22,661 nucleotides of DNA from Fonticula-like sp. SCN 57-25 (GCA_001724245.1 MEDX01000075.1:1-22661), one strand, 5' to 3'. Counted from the stretch's first letter, positions 9,465-20,336 are shown. The notes: generated by a model not told the origin, from the letters alone. Program-made: numbers and translations.

Positions 9465-11067
9465 AAAGACCTTCTTCTCGAGGCCGGGCAGCGGGACGGG
9501 TGTTCCCCACGAGAGGTCGCGGGTGATGCAACGAGACTGCAGGCCCTCCTTGAACCACGCGCGCGTGATGCTGATGCCGTTGGGGCTCCACTCGCCCTTC
9601 TTGGACGACTCGGTGAAGAACTTTTCGCAGTCGTCCTGGAGCTTCTCGAGGTGCAAAAACATGTGCTGCGAGGGCCGCACGACGGGGGCGGACCCGCAGA
9701 TCTTGCAGCGCGGGTTCTTGAGCTCCACCGCGTTGAGCAGCTTGCCGCACTGGTCGCACTGGTCGCCGCGCGCGTCATTGTAGCCGCACAGCGGGCACTC
9801 GCCCTCCACAAAGCGGTCCGACAGGAAGCGCTGGTCCTTTTCGCACCACTGCTGTTCAACAGACTCTTCCGAGAGGAGCTTGCGCTCATTCAGCTTGTGA
9901 AAGATGTCCTGCGCGATCGCAGTCTGCTGCTCCGTCGTCGTGCGGCCAAAATAGTCAAAGGAAATGTCAAACCAGTCGTAAATGTCCTTGTGGATCGCAT
10001 GGAACCGGTCGCAGATCTCACGCGGCCTAGTCAAATGGTTAGTCGTCAGGACAGCCCACAAAGCGCGCCGCACGTCGTGTTCTCCTGAAGCGCCTTGGTC
10101 TCAGTGGCGGTGCCGTACTCGTCCGTGCCGCAGATGTACAGCGTGTTGACGCCGCGCAACCGCGAGTAGCGCGCGTACACGTCGGCCGAGAGCACGCTGC
10201 CGATGATGTTGCCAAGGTGAGGCACGTTGTTCACATACGGCAGCGCCGAAGTAATCAGCACATTGCGCTCATTCTCAATAGGAAGCCTGTCGGCGCGGGT
10301 TAGTAGGCGAACAACCAGGAAACGGAGCGTACACTTGAGCGGTCGAGCTCATCACCTTCTGCACACCGGCGCGCACGTTTTCATTCGGGGCGAAATCCTC
10401 CACCTTCCCAGCAGGAACCTACACAATTCAATCAGCAAGGCCATTCACAAAGAGAAAAAGAATGATGCGTACTTGGACGAGCGAGCGGACATTGGAATCA
10501 TAGTACTCCATCGCGGAAGCGAACTGAGCCTTGAGCGCTGCGTACAGCTCCAGGACGGCCGCCGGCGCGCTCTTCAGGTTGCTGCGCTGCTCGGCAATAT
10601 AAAGGCGACCAAGCACAATGACACGGGCAGCGTCCGACTAGGTGGTGGCAGAGTTAGTCAAATGAACATCAAGAGCTGAAATCAGTCGCACGGTAAGGCC
10701 CGAGGAACCAATCGACAAGAGGCGGGTGATGAAGGCAGCGTCAATGTCAAGGCGCTGCTCCGCCTCAATGAGAGAACGCGAGGCATTATCAAGAGGCTCC
10801 TTTCCAAGAAGGTGGCAAACTGCCACATTGGCGTCAAAAAGGACTGCCTCAGGTGCATGCAAGAACACCGTCTTCTTCAGGCCGAACGGGAGCTCGGCAT
10901 CAGCTGCATTTAAGAGTGGTTAGACATCATGTGAACAAATAAATAGCAAACACACCAGAAAGCTTTTCTACAGTCAAGCTTGCTCCAGAAACCTGGGCAG
11001 CAAGGACGATCTTTACCGTGTCCTCGGCGCTCGCCGCATCGCCCACCAAACGCAGCACGTTCGCCAT
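8225..11067 (-). CDS. MES1: Cytosolic methionyl-tRNA synthetase
   Basis: Nine exons: 11067-10956, 10903-10692, 10637-10473, 10418-10333, 10286-10074, 10026-9257, 9196-9068, 9013-8919 and 8863-8225. Introns are 46-60 nt; all phases fit, giving about 806 aa. It charges initiator and elongator tRNA with methionine. Residues 1 to about 165 form the GST-like fold seen in fungal Mes1, which in yeast docks to Arc1. The class I catalytic core starts at [14 protein letters not shown]; the HIGH motif appears as HLGN (215-218). Zinc-knuckle cysteines are CPLC (340-343), CDQC (353-356) and CKIC (370-373). The KMSKS loop is KFSKS (528-532). The anticodon-binding helical domain follows, then a Lys/Ala/Glu-rich tail (about the last 45 residues) likely to aid tRNA binding. 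The large exon 10026-9257 contains the zinc region and most of the connective peptide. The ATG at 11067 opens the GST-like domain directly ([10 protein letters not shown]). It shares a divergent upstream region with the formate/nitrite transporter. Confidence 0.96.
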
Positions 11068-11605
11068 GATGCACTCTTGAGGGGCAGTGAATAGCTAGTT
11101 TGATTTTGTTGATACGTTTTTCGTTACTACACACCGAAATCTCTTGTAGTTAACTTTCTTCTATCGTCTTTGACGGTAATGTTGCCTTGAATAATACGCG
11201 TTGTTGGCAGCGAAACTGCACACTAGTATCTGCGAGAGAGCTTGTAGGCTGAATTCGAATGCAACGGTGCAGCACTATGTGCTCCATCGAATCCTTAATT
11301 GTCGTAACAGTACAAGGAGCAGTCTCTTAAAGTAAATAAATAACATAATTCACTGTATCTGTATTTCATGACTATTTTTCGTATTCATAGTGCACAGTAC
11401 ACTACTATATTCAATAGGTCAATCCCGCGTGCTCGCATACTTCTCTTCAGTTCTCTACCGTATCACACTTCGTGACCTGTTTTGTGATTGGCTGCGAAGG
11501 CACGTTGTTTTCGGGCCGTCCAATCACGTTCACGGATGCCGGATTTTTGAAGCGACGCAAAAACCGGCTACATTTATTTGAGAGACCCACGAAAGCTCGA
11601 TCCCC
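11068..11605. promoter_or_regulatory. Divergent promoter region, MES1 (-) / FNT transporter (+)
   Basis: 538 bp between two start codons pointing apart. The middle is AT-rich (about 11330-11410). The FNT-proximal half carries two CCAAT boxes in opposite orientation (listed separately), followed by an ATTTATTT stretch at about 11572 that could act as a TATA-like element. No gene, tRNA or repeat was seen in this stretch; the short open frame at 11390-11581 has no recognisable content. Confidence 0.5.
11484..11527. promoter_or_regulatory. Inverted pair of CCAAT boxes
   Basis: GTGATTGG at 11484-11491 and its exact reverse complement CCAATCAC at 11520-11527 form an 8-bp perfect inverted repeat with a 28-bp spacer, 79-122 bp upstream of the FNT start codon. 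CCAAT is the binding core of the HAP/NF-Y complex. The 8-bp match beyond the CCAAT core suggests selection, but binding is inferred. Confidence 0.45.
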
Positions 11606-12854
11606 ATGTTAAAGGGTTCCACCACGCAGAACTACGGGTCCGTGTACCACCCTGGCGTCAACTCTGACTATGGATACGCCGACGATGTCGAAGAAGAGGA
11701 AGTGTACGCTGCAATCTCGGCAGAGATCCCTCCCGCTAACATGATTTACCATTCCACAGACCCGAGTGGCCAGGCCCAAAGCTCACCTCCAAGTTCGTGT
11801 TCCAGAACTCTATAAAGTCGTCGGTGGCAAAGGGCGAGTTGCCGTGGGCCAAGACCTTGCTTCTCGCAATCATGGCTGGTTGCTACATCAGCTTTGGCAA
11901 CATGCTCGCCATCGTGGTAGGCGGCGGCGTGCCGAACGCGGATCCCGGTATCCAAAAGTTCCTCTACGGATTGGTGTTCCCAGTTGGCCTCATGCTCGTC
12001 GTCATCTCTGGCGCAGAGCTTGTCACAGTGCGCCTTTCAGCGGCCCACAAACGTGTTTTTTTGCTAATCTCGTCGCCGATCACAGTCAAGTCTCGCCCTC
12101 CTTCCCGCCGGTGTTCTCGAGCGCAAGGTGACGATTTGGCAGCTCCTTAAAAGCTGGTGCGTGTCCTACATTGGCAATCTGGCCGGCGCACTCTTCCTGT
12201 CATACGTCATCATGAATTCGGGCCTTCTTGAGGCTGAGCCGTGGCTGACATTTGTCAAGACGGCCACCTATAACAAGGTCAACCTGCCCTTCCTTCAGGT
12301 CCTCACGCGGTATGCCGCCATGGCCTCTTCTCTATCAACGCGCGCTCATTTTTTTTTGCAACCAGCGGTTTCCTCTGTAACTGGCTTGTGTGCCTCGCTG
12401 TCTGGAATTCCAATGGTGCAAACGACCTCACGGGCAAGGTAGTTGCAATCTGGCCCGCCATCATGGCTTTCTCTGCTATGGTACGCGCCCTCTCCAGTGG
12501 CATTTGCCTATTGACATGCTGACGCGCGAGTTTACCAGGGATACGAGCATAGCGTTGCAAACATGTTTATGCTTCCTCTTGGCTGGGGACTCGGCGCCGA
12601 TGTGTCGATGTCTGCCGTTTTTCTGAACAACATTCTTCCGGTGACGCTTGGCAATATTCTGGGTGGATGCTTCATGGGTGCGTTCTATCACACTCCCCCT
12701 CGACGTTGCCTTCTAACTCTCGTGCGAAATAGTTGCCCTTGTCTATTCAACTGCATACGGCAAGACCGGAAAGCAGATTGCCAAGCTTTCGAATCGCCTG
12801 ACCAAGAGCTGCACGAGCGGGAGCGAGCCCATGTTCACCTCGAAGGATTCATAG
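11606..12854 (+). CDS. Formate/nitrite transporter (FNT family)
   Basis: Six exons: 11606-11703, 11760-12027, 12086-12309, 12366-12480, 12539-12677 and 12733-12854, with 55-58 nt introns; phases fit and the product is 321 aa. FNT proteins are pentameric channels or symporters for formate, nitrite or related small anions at the plasma membrane. Visible pieces in order: acidic N-terminus with many Gly/Tyr; LLLAIMAGCYISFGNMLA (first transmembrane helix with the family's AG.YI.FG); ISGAELVTSS, the split-helix signature; VTIWQLLKSWCVSYIGNLAGA; the RGFLCNWLVCLAVW signature; AIWPAIMAFSAMGYEHSVANMF; LPVTLGNILGG. Six hydrophobic helices are expected and visible. The first intron was set by phase: donor GTACGC at 11704 leaves V split and yields EWPGPKLTSKF before the first helix. 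Substrate cannot be told from sequence alone. It is convergent with the gamma-synergin-like gene, whose stop lies 208 bp away. Confidence 0.92.
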
Positions 12855-13062
12855 AGCATAGAGGGCACGTTGACGAACAAACTTGGTTAGACGGGGGCGC
12901 ACCCCATGCCACGTTTGTTCTATCAACTGTCGTACAATTTTCATTATCTTCTACTTTGTTGTGGACAGTCACTGCGATGTTGTGTCCCAGCGCGTTCCAC
13001 ATTCTTTTGTAGTTGAATCCAGCAAATCACTATTCTAGGGTGCATTGAATACATTGTTATCA

Positions 13063-16000
13063 TTAAAAATCTCCAAAGAAATCGTATTTGGACGACTGTG
13101 GTTGCGCCGCTGTACTGCTGCTAACTGCACTCGAAGCCTTTGGCGCATTGGGCTCGAGAGTGGGCGCCTCTCCGACGTGCGACATGCGATGGAGCCAGTA
13201 GTTGACGCAAGGAGCGTGATAGCTGACGCCATTGCGCGAAACCTGGGCATAATTTACATCGTTGCGGTCCACCTTGGAGGCGTCGGCAAACGCCTGAAGG
13301 CAGATGGGGCAGTGGTGCTTTGACGCCACCGCGGCGCTCGCAGTCGGCTCCGCTCGCAGTCCGTCCGCGCTTAGTGTGTCGGGGGCCTACCAAGCGCACC
13401 ATCATTAGCACAGGAGCCCAATCAACAGAGAGCCGATAACGTACGGGGGCACCGCTGGCCTTGATAGCTGCCTCGACCTGCGCCAGCGCGCTTCGTACGC
13501 TCGCGTCACTCTCGTCAAACGCCTTGACCTCGCTCTCGGTCAGGTACTTCTTCACCTCGCCGACGGACGCGAATATCCGGCCGACCATAAACACCATGGC
13601 GGCCAGGCCGCTGACAAAGGAGGTAAACTTTTCGTTCGACAGCACCGCCTGCATATCACTGGCGTCCGCCTTGAGCGGCACCAACCGCATCAGGTGGTTC
13701 GCGCCATCGGTGAGGTCCTTGGCAACCTCGGCGGCAACCGCAACGCCGTTGGCGGCAAAGAGCTTGTACACGGGCGACGAAAGCGCACTGTCAAAGCCGA
13801 GTTAGCACGAGGCAAGCAGCAAAAAAAGGCACGGCGTACGCGACCCAGTCAAATGCCTCTTGAAGCTTGCCGACGACGCGCTCGAGGTCATCAACCGTCA
13901 CTGCCGTCAAGGAAAGATCAAAGGCTTGTTGGAACTCGCGCGCCTTGGCCGCGCCAAACCTCTCCTGCACCGTCTGCCCAAGCTCCTGCATTGAGGGCAA
14001 GGACGACTTGCCGCCCTGGGCCGCGAGCGTCTCCCATCCAAGAATCACTTCTCTAAACACCATCTGCTTGCGCGCCGCATCCAGCTCCTCGCGCAGGCTG
14101 CACCAATCCAATTAGCAAAGTAACAACAAGGCGGCGGCGCTGCGTACTGCTTGGTCTCAGCTGCATCGGCCGTGGACCGAATCTGCTTGTTGAGCTGCGA
14201 CGCCGTTTGCTCCGCGCGCACGTGCCGAGTGCACGCGAGCGCTTCCGCATAAAAGCCGCGCGACAAAAGAGTGCTGGCAAGCTGCTCAAGCGGAGACATC
14301 GCAGTGTTGCTGCTGGTCCGCGCCTTGCTAGGCGAGTCGGGTGCGGGCGTCTTGGGCGTCTCGGGTGCCGCAGCGCCGCCCTGAAGCGACGAAAAAATGT
14401 TGGCAGAAGTGCTCAGCTCCAGCTGAGCTTGATACTTTGAGCTCTCAGCAAACACCTTTGCGTAGGGGTTGGCACCGGGGGCCTCGGGCGCGACACCTGT
14501 CGATGTAAGTAACCAAAAAGCGCATTATAGTTTGCGTACTAGCTGTTGAGCTACTGAAATCGCCAAAGTCATCGGACGCGCCGCCCCCCAACGAAGCACC
14601 TTCCCCAAACTGTGAGTTGGCAGGGATTGAGGGGAAAGAAGAATTAAAGTCACCGAAACCGTCCGATCCTGCGCCGCCGCCAAACCCAAACTGGGAGCTG
14701 GAAGGAAGCTGGGACGCCGAAGCAGCGCTAAAGTCGCCAAAATCGGCCGCCGCGCCGCTGTCCCCCTGACTACTAACTGCAGCGGTGGAAGTAGCACCGG
14801 CAAAGGCGGCGTTGGAAGAGAATGCATTGTCCGAAAAGGGGTCAAAAGCGGCAGGCGCTGCGCTGGAGGTCGCAGGGGGGAATCCGCCTGACGTGCCTGC
14901 CAACGATGCCGGCGCCATCGAAAACCCGGACGACAACCCAGATCCGGCAAAGGCGCTGGTGGCTTCAGCAGTCGGAGCAGGGGCAGAGGAACCGGTTGAA
15001 AAGCCTCCAAAATCGTCGCTGTCCTGCGTCGTCGTCGTGGCACTCGCGGTCAAAGGAGAGATCGTCGGCTCGGTGCTCGCGGTGGTTTCCTCCACATCGG
15101 CAAACACATCACGCAAGTTTGCGTACTTGTCGCCGCCAGTCGACACAGTGGGCGACGGAGCAGCTGCGGGCACAGCGGACGGCAAAGCTTGCCAGGCCTT
15201 TGTCTGGGGCTCAGGAGCCCTCGTCTCGGTAGGCGTGATTGCAGCCGAAACCGTCTGGGTAGTAGACATAGAGACGGACATGGACGAAAACATTTCAACA
15301 CGGCCAACCGCCTCAGGCGCAGCAGCGGATGAGGTCAGCGACGGAGAAGCAAAATCGCCCCACTCGGACGTCGAAGCGACGGCGGTGGCCGACGCAGTGG
15401 ATGTTGTCATAGCCGCCGTAGTCACAGCTGCCGCCGACGCAGAAGCTGTCTGTGAGCTCATGCTACCAAAGGCATCCCAAGACGCTTGTGGTTTCTCATT
15501 GCTGGTGAAGGCACCGGCAGACGGAGTTTCGTTCGATGCGCCGCCAAAGGCACCCCACTGCGACGTCCCCTGAGCGGGATCGGACGGTGCACTAGAGAAG
15601 TCGCTCCAGTCATCCTGCGGCGGGGCAACCGACTGCTGCTGCTGCTGCTGGAGCTGCAAGAATGGCTGCTGATGCTGCTGCATAAACCGCTGTTGCTGCT
15701 CCAACATTGCCTGGCGCTGCTGCTGCAGGTACGCCTGCTGCTGCTTCAGCATCTCCTCCTGATGGCGTTTCAGCTCCTCCTCTTGCCGCTTGAGCGCCTC
15801 CTGCTGCTTTTGCGCCTGCAACGCCTGCTCCTCAGCGCTCACCGCTACGACAGGTGAGTTATTCGGCACATATGCATAAAGATAAACGCACGATTCGCCT
15901 CTGCAAACACATCAGCAGAGAGGGCCGACCAGTCCACCGCCTGCTGGCTGACTGCATGGGTGGTAATCTGCTGGTGGCGGCGTGGAGCAGCGGGGGCTGA

Positions 16001-17300
16001 CTGGAGCGTGCGGGGAGCCTCTGCAAACAAAAAACAATTTAGTTAACGAAAGAGTTAACCCGGAAGCGGGTGTCTCAACGAACCCTTCTGAAAAGTCTAC
16101 AACACAAACGTATCGGTTAGTAGCTAATATGCATGGGCAGCTCTGTGCATACCTTGGCGGGCCCTCCGGACGACAAGTCAAGCGCAAGCGACTGCTTGAG
16201 GATGGCGTCAATGTCCGGCTTCGGAGGGGCCGGTGCCTGGACCACCTCGGGGATGGCAGCGGGCGGCGGCGCATACGACACCGCCTTGGGAGGCGCGGCT
16301 GGCTCGGGAACCGGCTCAGGGCGCGTCCTAGTCGGACGAGAAGGAGAGGAGGTCGGCGCACTTTGCTTGAAAGCAGCAAAAGGATCCGCCACCAATGAAG
16401 GCCCAGCAGGAGCCTTTAATGAGACACAGTGAGCGGATCCACCCGTTAGGAGGAGACCGTTCAGCGTACCGCAGGCTGTGAAGACGAACCGCTAAAGTCT
16501 CCAAAATCATCGCTGCTAAAGCTGCTCAGAGAAGCCTGCGAAGGGGATGGAGTTCCGTAGGCCTGCTGTTGCTGCTGTTGCTGGAATTGTTGGTGGTGCT
16601 GCTGCTGGAACTGCTGGTGGTGCTGCTGTGGCGCAGCGGCGGGAGCATCTTTGGGAATACAGTTAATTCAAGCATTGACAGAAAAGATATGTACCTCGCT
16701 TTCCAAATAGAGAGTCCAGGGGATTCACGCTTGCCTTAATTTCAAAGTTTTGCTTGGCCGCTTTGGCCGACTGTGCCTGATGCGCAGCTTGCGCCTGTGC
16801 CATGGCGGCGGCCTGCTGAGCATAGTACGCCTGAGCCGACGGTTGCTGCTGCTGCTGCTATAGAGGTCAGTTGTTTTGTGCCAACGAGATTTGTTCTACG
16901 CACAGGATATCCTTGCTGAGGCGCGAAGCCTTGTTGCTGCTGCGGGTAGCCGTATGCCTGCTGCGGGTATCCCTGCTGTGGGTAACCCTGCTGCGGGTAG
17001 CCTTGCTGAGGATAACCTTGTTGCGGATATCCCTGCTGGGGGTATCCCTGCTGAGGGTATCCCTGCTGCGGATAGCCTGGCTGTTGCCCTGGCTGTTGCC
17101 CTTGCTGTTGCCCGTACCAGCCAGCCTGCGAGGATTATTAGTACGATCGCTAGATGGTGTGCGACACCTACCTGCTGTTGTTGAGGATACGCTTGCTGGC
17201 CGTAACCGGGCTGCCCATAGCCACCAGCGTTGCCTACAAGCGTATTAGTTCCCCATCGCTACACAGCCTGATCAGATATCGTACCTGGGAATCCGCTCAT
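13063..17300 (-). CDS. Gamma-synergin-like AP-1/clathrin accessory protein
   Basis: Thirteen exons: 17300-17285, 17233-17172, 17125-16904, 16857-16695, 16648-16470, 16413-16153, 16096-16084, 16020-15892, 15844-14540, 14496-14148, 14097-13840, 13787-13445 and 13386-13063; introns 43-63 nt, all phases fit, about 1207 aa. N-terminus: Gly/Tyr/Pro/Gln-rich with eight GYPQQ repeats; [17 protein letters not shown] follows. Acidic-aromatic motifs of the type bound by AP-1 gamma-ear and GGA domains recur: DDFGDF (201-206), DDWSDF (426-431), then EWGDF, DDFGGF, ADFGDF, DGFGDF, DDFGDF, and DFFGDF as the very last residues. A Q-rich coiled coil covers about 350-419. The C-terminal third is alpha-helical and ends in a zinc-like module CPIC (1126-1129) ... 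YHAPCVNYW, the same order as the C-terminal domain of animal gamma-synergin (CGVC ... YHASCANFW). The role in TGN/endosome clathrin traffic is inferred from these matches. No EH domain was recognised, unlike the animal protein. It shares a 163-bp divergent promoter with the MFS gene. Confidence 0.8.
15634..15830 (-). repeat. CAG/CTG-rich polyglutamine coding tract
   Basis: Within the largest synergin-like exon, mixed CAG/CAA glutamine codons interrupted by Lys, Glu and Arg encode the Q-rich coiled coil. A short pure run of CTG triplets (plus strand, about 15634-15651) lies at the left end and is the part most likely to vary in length. Confidence 0.75.
16937..17077 (-). repeat. 15-bp tandem repeat encoding GYPQQ
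   Basis: Eight uninterrupted 15-bp units (17077-16958) each encode Gly-Tyr-Pro-Gln-Gln, followed by a variant unit AYGYPQQ to 16937. Synonymous positions vary between units (tac/tat, cag/caa, different Gly and Pro codons) while the peptide is constant, so the peptide, not only the DNA, appears to be maintained. The repeats lie in the low-complexity, prion-like N-terminus. Confidence 0.9.
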
Positions 17301-17463
17301 GATGCTCAAGGAAGGGCCTTGGCCCAGGCAGCGACGTCAATCACAAACAATCGAGGTTCTAAGCTGGAAAGTATCTACGGCCATTCCTAGTGAAAACACA
17401 GCAAAAGATCACAGTAAATTATGCTGACACACCGTTCGCCCACCATTCGCCTTTGTCAGCGTG
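17301..17463. promoter_or_regulatory. Short bidirectional promoter
   Basis: Only 163 bp separate the start codons of the synergin-like gene (minus) and the MFS transporter (plus), so both promoters must overlap. No clear TATA box or named factor site was recognised. Confidence 0.5.
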
Positions 17464-19568
17464 ATGGCGGGAAACGACGACGGCGCGTGGCAGCACGAGA
17501 ACGAGCACGCCGAGGAAGACTTTCTCCCCGATGTGAGCCTTGCCGAGGGCTCGAAACCCACTCGCTATAGAAACGGGCGTACGTACGGCTCGTACTTTAG
17601 TCGCGATGGTGAGGCTTTGACGCGGAGGCAGCGCCTGCTCCTACTTGGCGGTTGCATCTTCACTTGTCTGTACGCGTTAGCAAAGGGGGCACGAGGGAAA
17701 TCTAAAGAACGTGCAATGCGATTTTTACAGATTAACCGCGGGGATATTTTTTGGCTACGCTGCCCTAAAGTCCATCTTGATCAAGCAAGGCGTATACAGT
17801 GAATTATGCGACGAAGAACCAGTGCCCGGCGAAGAGTTTGTACGTTACTCGTGTCACACCTGCGCATCGCTGACCGAGCGGATCTAGCCGACATGCAATG
17901 CGCAGTCGCTTCGCTTGGACCTAATGTACACCTTGGCCACCGTGGCCAACAGCGTGCGTTTCCGCTACGTACCCTCGCCGTGCTCATTCGTTCGTCTCGA
18001 TAGGGTATTGCCCTGCTCACAGGCCTATTGCTGGACCGCACCGGCCCGCGCATCTGCGTCACTGTTGGGTTGCTTGCCCTCTTGACAGGTACTTTGCTTT
18101 TTGCAGTGTCCGACTCGAAGAGTACGTGGTGTCTATCGTTTGTTGTCCGTTGACTGACCGCTTTCGCAGCCTTTGATGCATACATCCCGGCGGCCATTAT
18201 CATTAGCATGGGGAGCTCATTGTCGTACCTGCCCGTACGCCGAGGAGATTTGCTGGCGGCTATGGTATTCTCACGCGCGGTCGATCTAGCTTTTGCATCT
18301 GAGCGACGCCTTCCCTCGCAAAGAAGGCCTCGTGATGAGCCTCCTTACGTGCTCCTTTGACGCGTCTGCATTGCTATTCGCATTGTTTCAGGTATGCTTG
18401 CTTTGTTGGGCTTGTTTCGTGTACTGATTTTTTGAATAGGGCATTGTGGCCGCAACCGACGTGCCTTTGTCGACGCTCTTTTTCATTTACGCGACAATTC
18501 CGGCAGCAATGATTGTCTTCTTTTGGTTCCTGATGCCGGACATTCCGTTTGGGGCGACGAAGCTTAAGGCATTTGGCTCCAGCACTGTGCGTTTTGCTCT
18601 CTTTCGACGTTGTTCCTTTCTTACAAATAGCATTCAGGAGGGCATTCTGGCCATGCAGCGCGGTGAGCTTCGGCTGCAGCCCTTCCTGACGCAGTTGCGC
18701 TCGAAAGAATTCTTGTGCGCCACATATCGCCTTGACCGCCGTGTCTCTGATGCTCTATATCCAACAGCTTGGTGACCTTTTACCTCTCTATTTACATGCT
18801 CCGAAGCAACTACTTTATCCAGAGCACCTACGACCACCTCGGCGCCTTGCCGGGCCAAACGCCCGAGCTTCGTACGGGGGCATTCTCGGTCAGCTGCCGC
18901 CTGTCTCACTGACTCTGTCCTAGGCGATTCAATGGTGACCGTCTTTTCGATCGTGCTTGCCGCCGGAGCCGTTGTGGCCGTGCCGGCCGTGGGATGGATG
19001 CTCGACCACTGCTCCTTCTTTGTTACCTTCATGACGGTGACATGCGCCTCAATTACCTACAGCATTTTTGTGTACGATCTCGACAAGCGCCAGCCCGCTC
19101 TTTCTCACCCGCTTCGTGTCTGCAGTATGATCCCGAGCATTCCCCTTCAGTACGTCAATTTTGTCCTTTTCTCGGTCGTCCGCGCTCTCCTGTACTCGTC
19201 CGTCGCGGACTATATCGGGCGGCGCTTTGGATTCGTGTCGTTCGGCCGCATATTCGGCTCCATTTTCACGGTGGGCGCCATTTGCGGAACTCTTATGGTA
19301 CGAGGTGATTAATGGCTATTCCTGTTATTAAGCGTGCTCCACCTTCCAGTATCTGTTTTCTTTTGTGAGCCTCGAGCTGCTCGACGGCAATTTCAATGTC
19401 GTCGACGGCGTCCTGATAGGACTCCAGCTGCTCGGCGTCGTGTTCCCCCTGTACGAGCGGCAGTACAGCAAGCGTATGGGGAAGGAGCATCGAGGCCACG
19501 CTTCACTCAAAGTTGATTCTACCGATTCTGTCGACGAGCAAGTTCTAATGGAACTGGAGGCCATTTGA
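17464..19568 (+). CDS. MFS transporter, Fmp42/SLC43-like
   Basis: Twelve exons: 17464-17669, 17731-17839, 17888-17953, 18004-18121, 18170-18234, 18290-18391, 18440-18586, 18638-18714, 18768-18871, 18924-19071, 19126-19297 and 19350-19568; introns 48-61 nt, phases fit, about 510 aa. Order: hydrophilic N-terminus; first helix GGCIFTCLLTAGIFFGYAALK followed by QGVYSELC; the MFS loop 2-3 equivalent LLLDRTGPR; HLSDAFPRKEGLVMSLLT and FDASALLF; charged central loop (QRGELRLQPFLTQLRSKEF); LRSNYFIQSTYDHL; and IPLQYVNFVLFSVVRALLYSSV. These blocks match the Fmp42/SLC43 group of major facilitator proteins, some of which carry amino acids; substrate here is unknown. Acceptor 18637 (not the nearer AG at 18630) is needed for frame. 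The ATG at 17464 is the first in frame. Intron 19072-19125 is 54 nt without a stop, so retention would keep the frame. Confidence 0.85.
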
Positions 19569-19842
19569 GCACACTTGGATATCTCTATTTAATGACCAAT
19601 TTTGTACCAATTTTATATGTTTAGTGCACAATCATTATGGAATATAATATGGAATATGTCATTCTAGCGCTGGGCCCTTTTTCATGTGCGAACAGCATTC
19701 AAGTGCAACTCCTTTCATCTCCTTCACCCTTATTCGTTCTTAACTGTGGATCGCTCCGAACAGGTCACATTAGTTGCAGGTCGCCCGCTATCTCTTCGAT
19801 CATCACCAGCTCGCGCTAACAAGGCGAGCAAGTTACACGAAC

Positions 19843-20202
19843 ATGTCGGGTCGGGGAATGCTGCGTATGTATGCAGTTGTCATGTTGTGTCTGGGGGTTG
19901 CAGGGTGGGGTATGAGGGATTTCGCGCCTGCGGCCAAGAGCGCTATTTACGCCGGCGGCGGAACTGCAGTCATCGCCTTCCTCGTTTCTTTCCTCCAGCC
20001 GCCGCGCATGCAGCAATTGGGCAAGGCGCTTGCTATTGCAATGACCTGCCTGACCGGTTGGCGCGCGAGCATGGCCTTTAATCAGCCCGGCAAAGATGAC
20101 GTGTTCCTCATGCTCGGTTCAATGCTGACCGCAAGCTTGACGCTCTTAATCTTGATGTCGCGCACTTCACGCACGCCCGCCGTCGTCAAGAAGAATTTGT
20201 AA
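19843..20202 (+). CDS. TMEM14-like small membrane protein
   Basis: Single-exon frame of 119 aa. Hydropathy by eye gives four hydrophobic stretches: YAVVMLCLGVAGW; SAIYAGGGTAVIAFLVSFL; a weaker one at LGKALAIAMTCLTGW; and LMLGSMLTASLTLLILM. Order and spacing (G..GW, then a K/S-containing Gly-rich helix, an R after the third helix, and a polar loop before LML.S) fit the TMEM14/Tmh11 family, small proteins of mitochondrial inner membrane or other organelles. Similarity is modest, so another four-helix family is possible. The ATG at 19843 is the first ATG in frame. It lies 134 bp upstream of COA6 on the same strand. A GCTAAC...GAG pattern at 19815-19829 could be the end of an intron in the 5' leader, which I cannot prove. 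Confidence 0.55.
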   Translation: MSGRGMLRMYAVVMLCLGVAGWGMRDFAPAAKSAIYAGGGTAVIAFLVSFLQPPRMQQLGKALAIAMTCLTGWRASMAFNQPGKDDVFLMLGSMLTASLTLLILMSRTSRTPAVVKKNL

Positions 20203-20336
20203 ATTATTGGGACTAGTTTTCTGCAATTGTGGTCACTGTGAAGCAATAAACGCGCATACTGCAAGCAGTACCCCTGTTATTCGAACAGTGCTTGGCGTGG
20301 GAGCGTTTCAATCAGATTTCCCGCGCTCCGACCAGG

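Noticed and set aside
9210-10088. Long plus-strand open frame of 292 codons
   Set aside because: It is antisense to the largest methionyl-tRNA synthetase exon, whose product has the zinc knuckles and core motifs; the plus frame has biased Leu/Val/Arg composition typical of a GC-rich antisense shadow.
14785-15573. Plus-strand open frame of 262 codons rich in Ala/Val
   Set aside because: Antisense to the synergin-like Ser/Ala-rich exon; no motif or splice context of its own.
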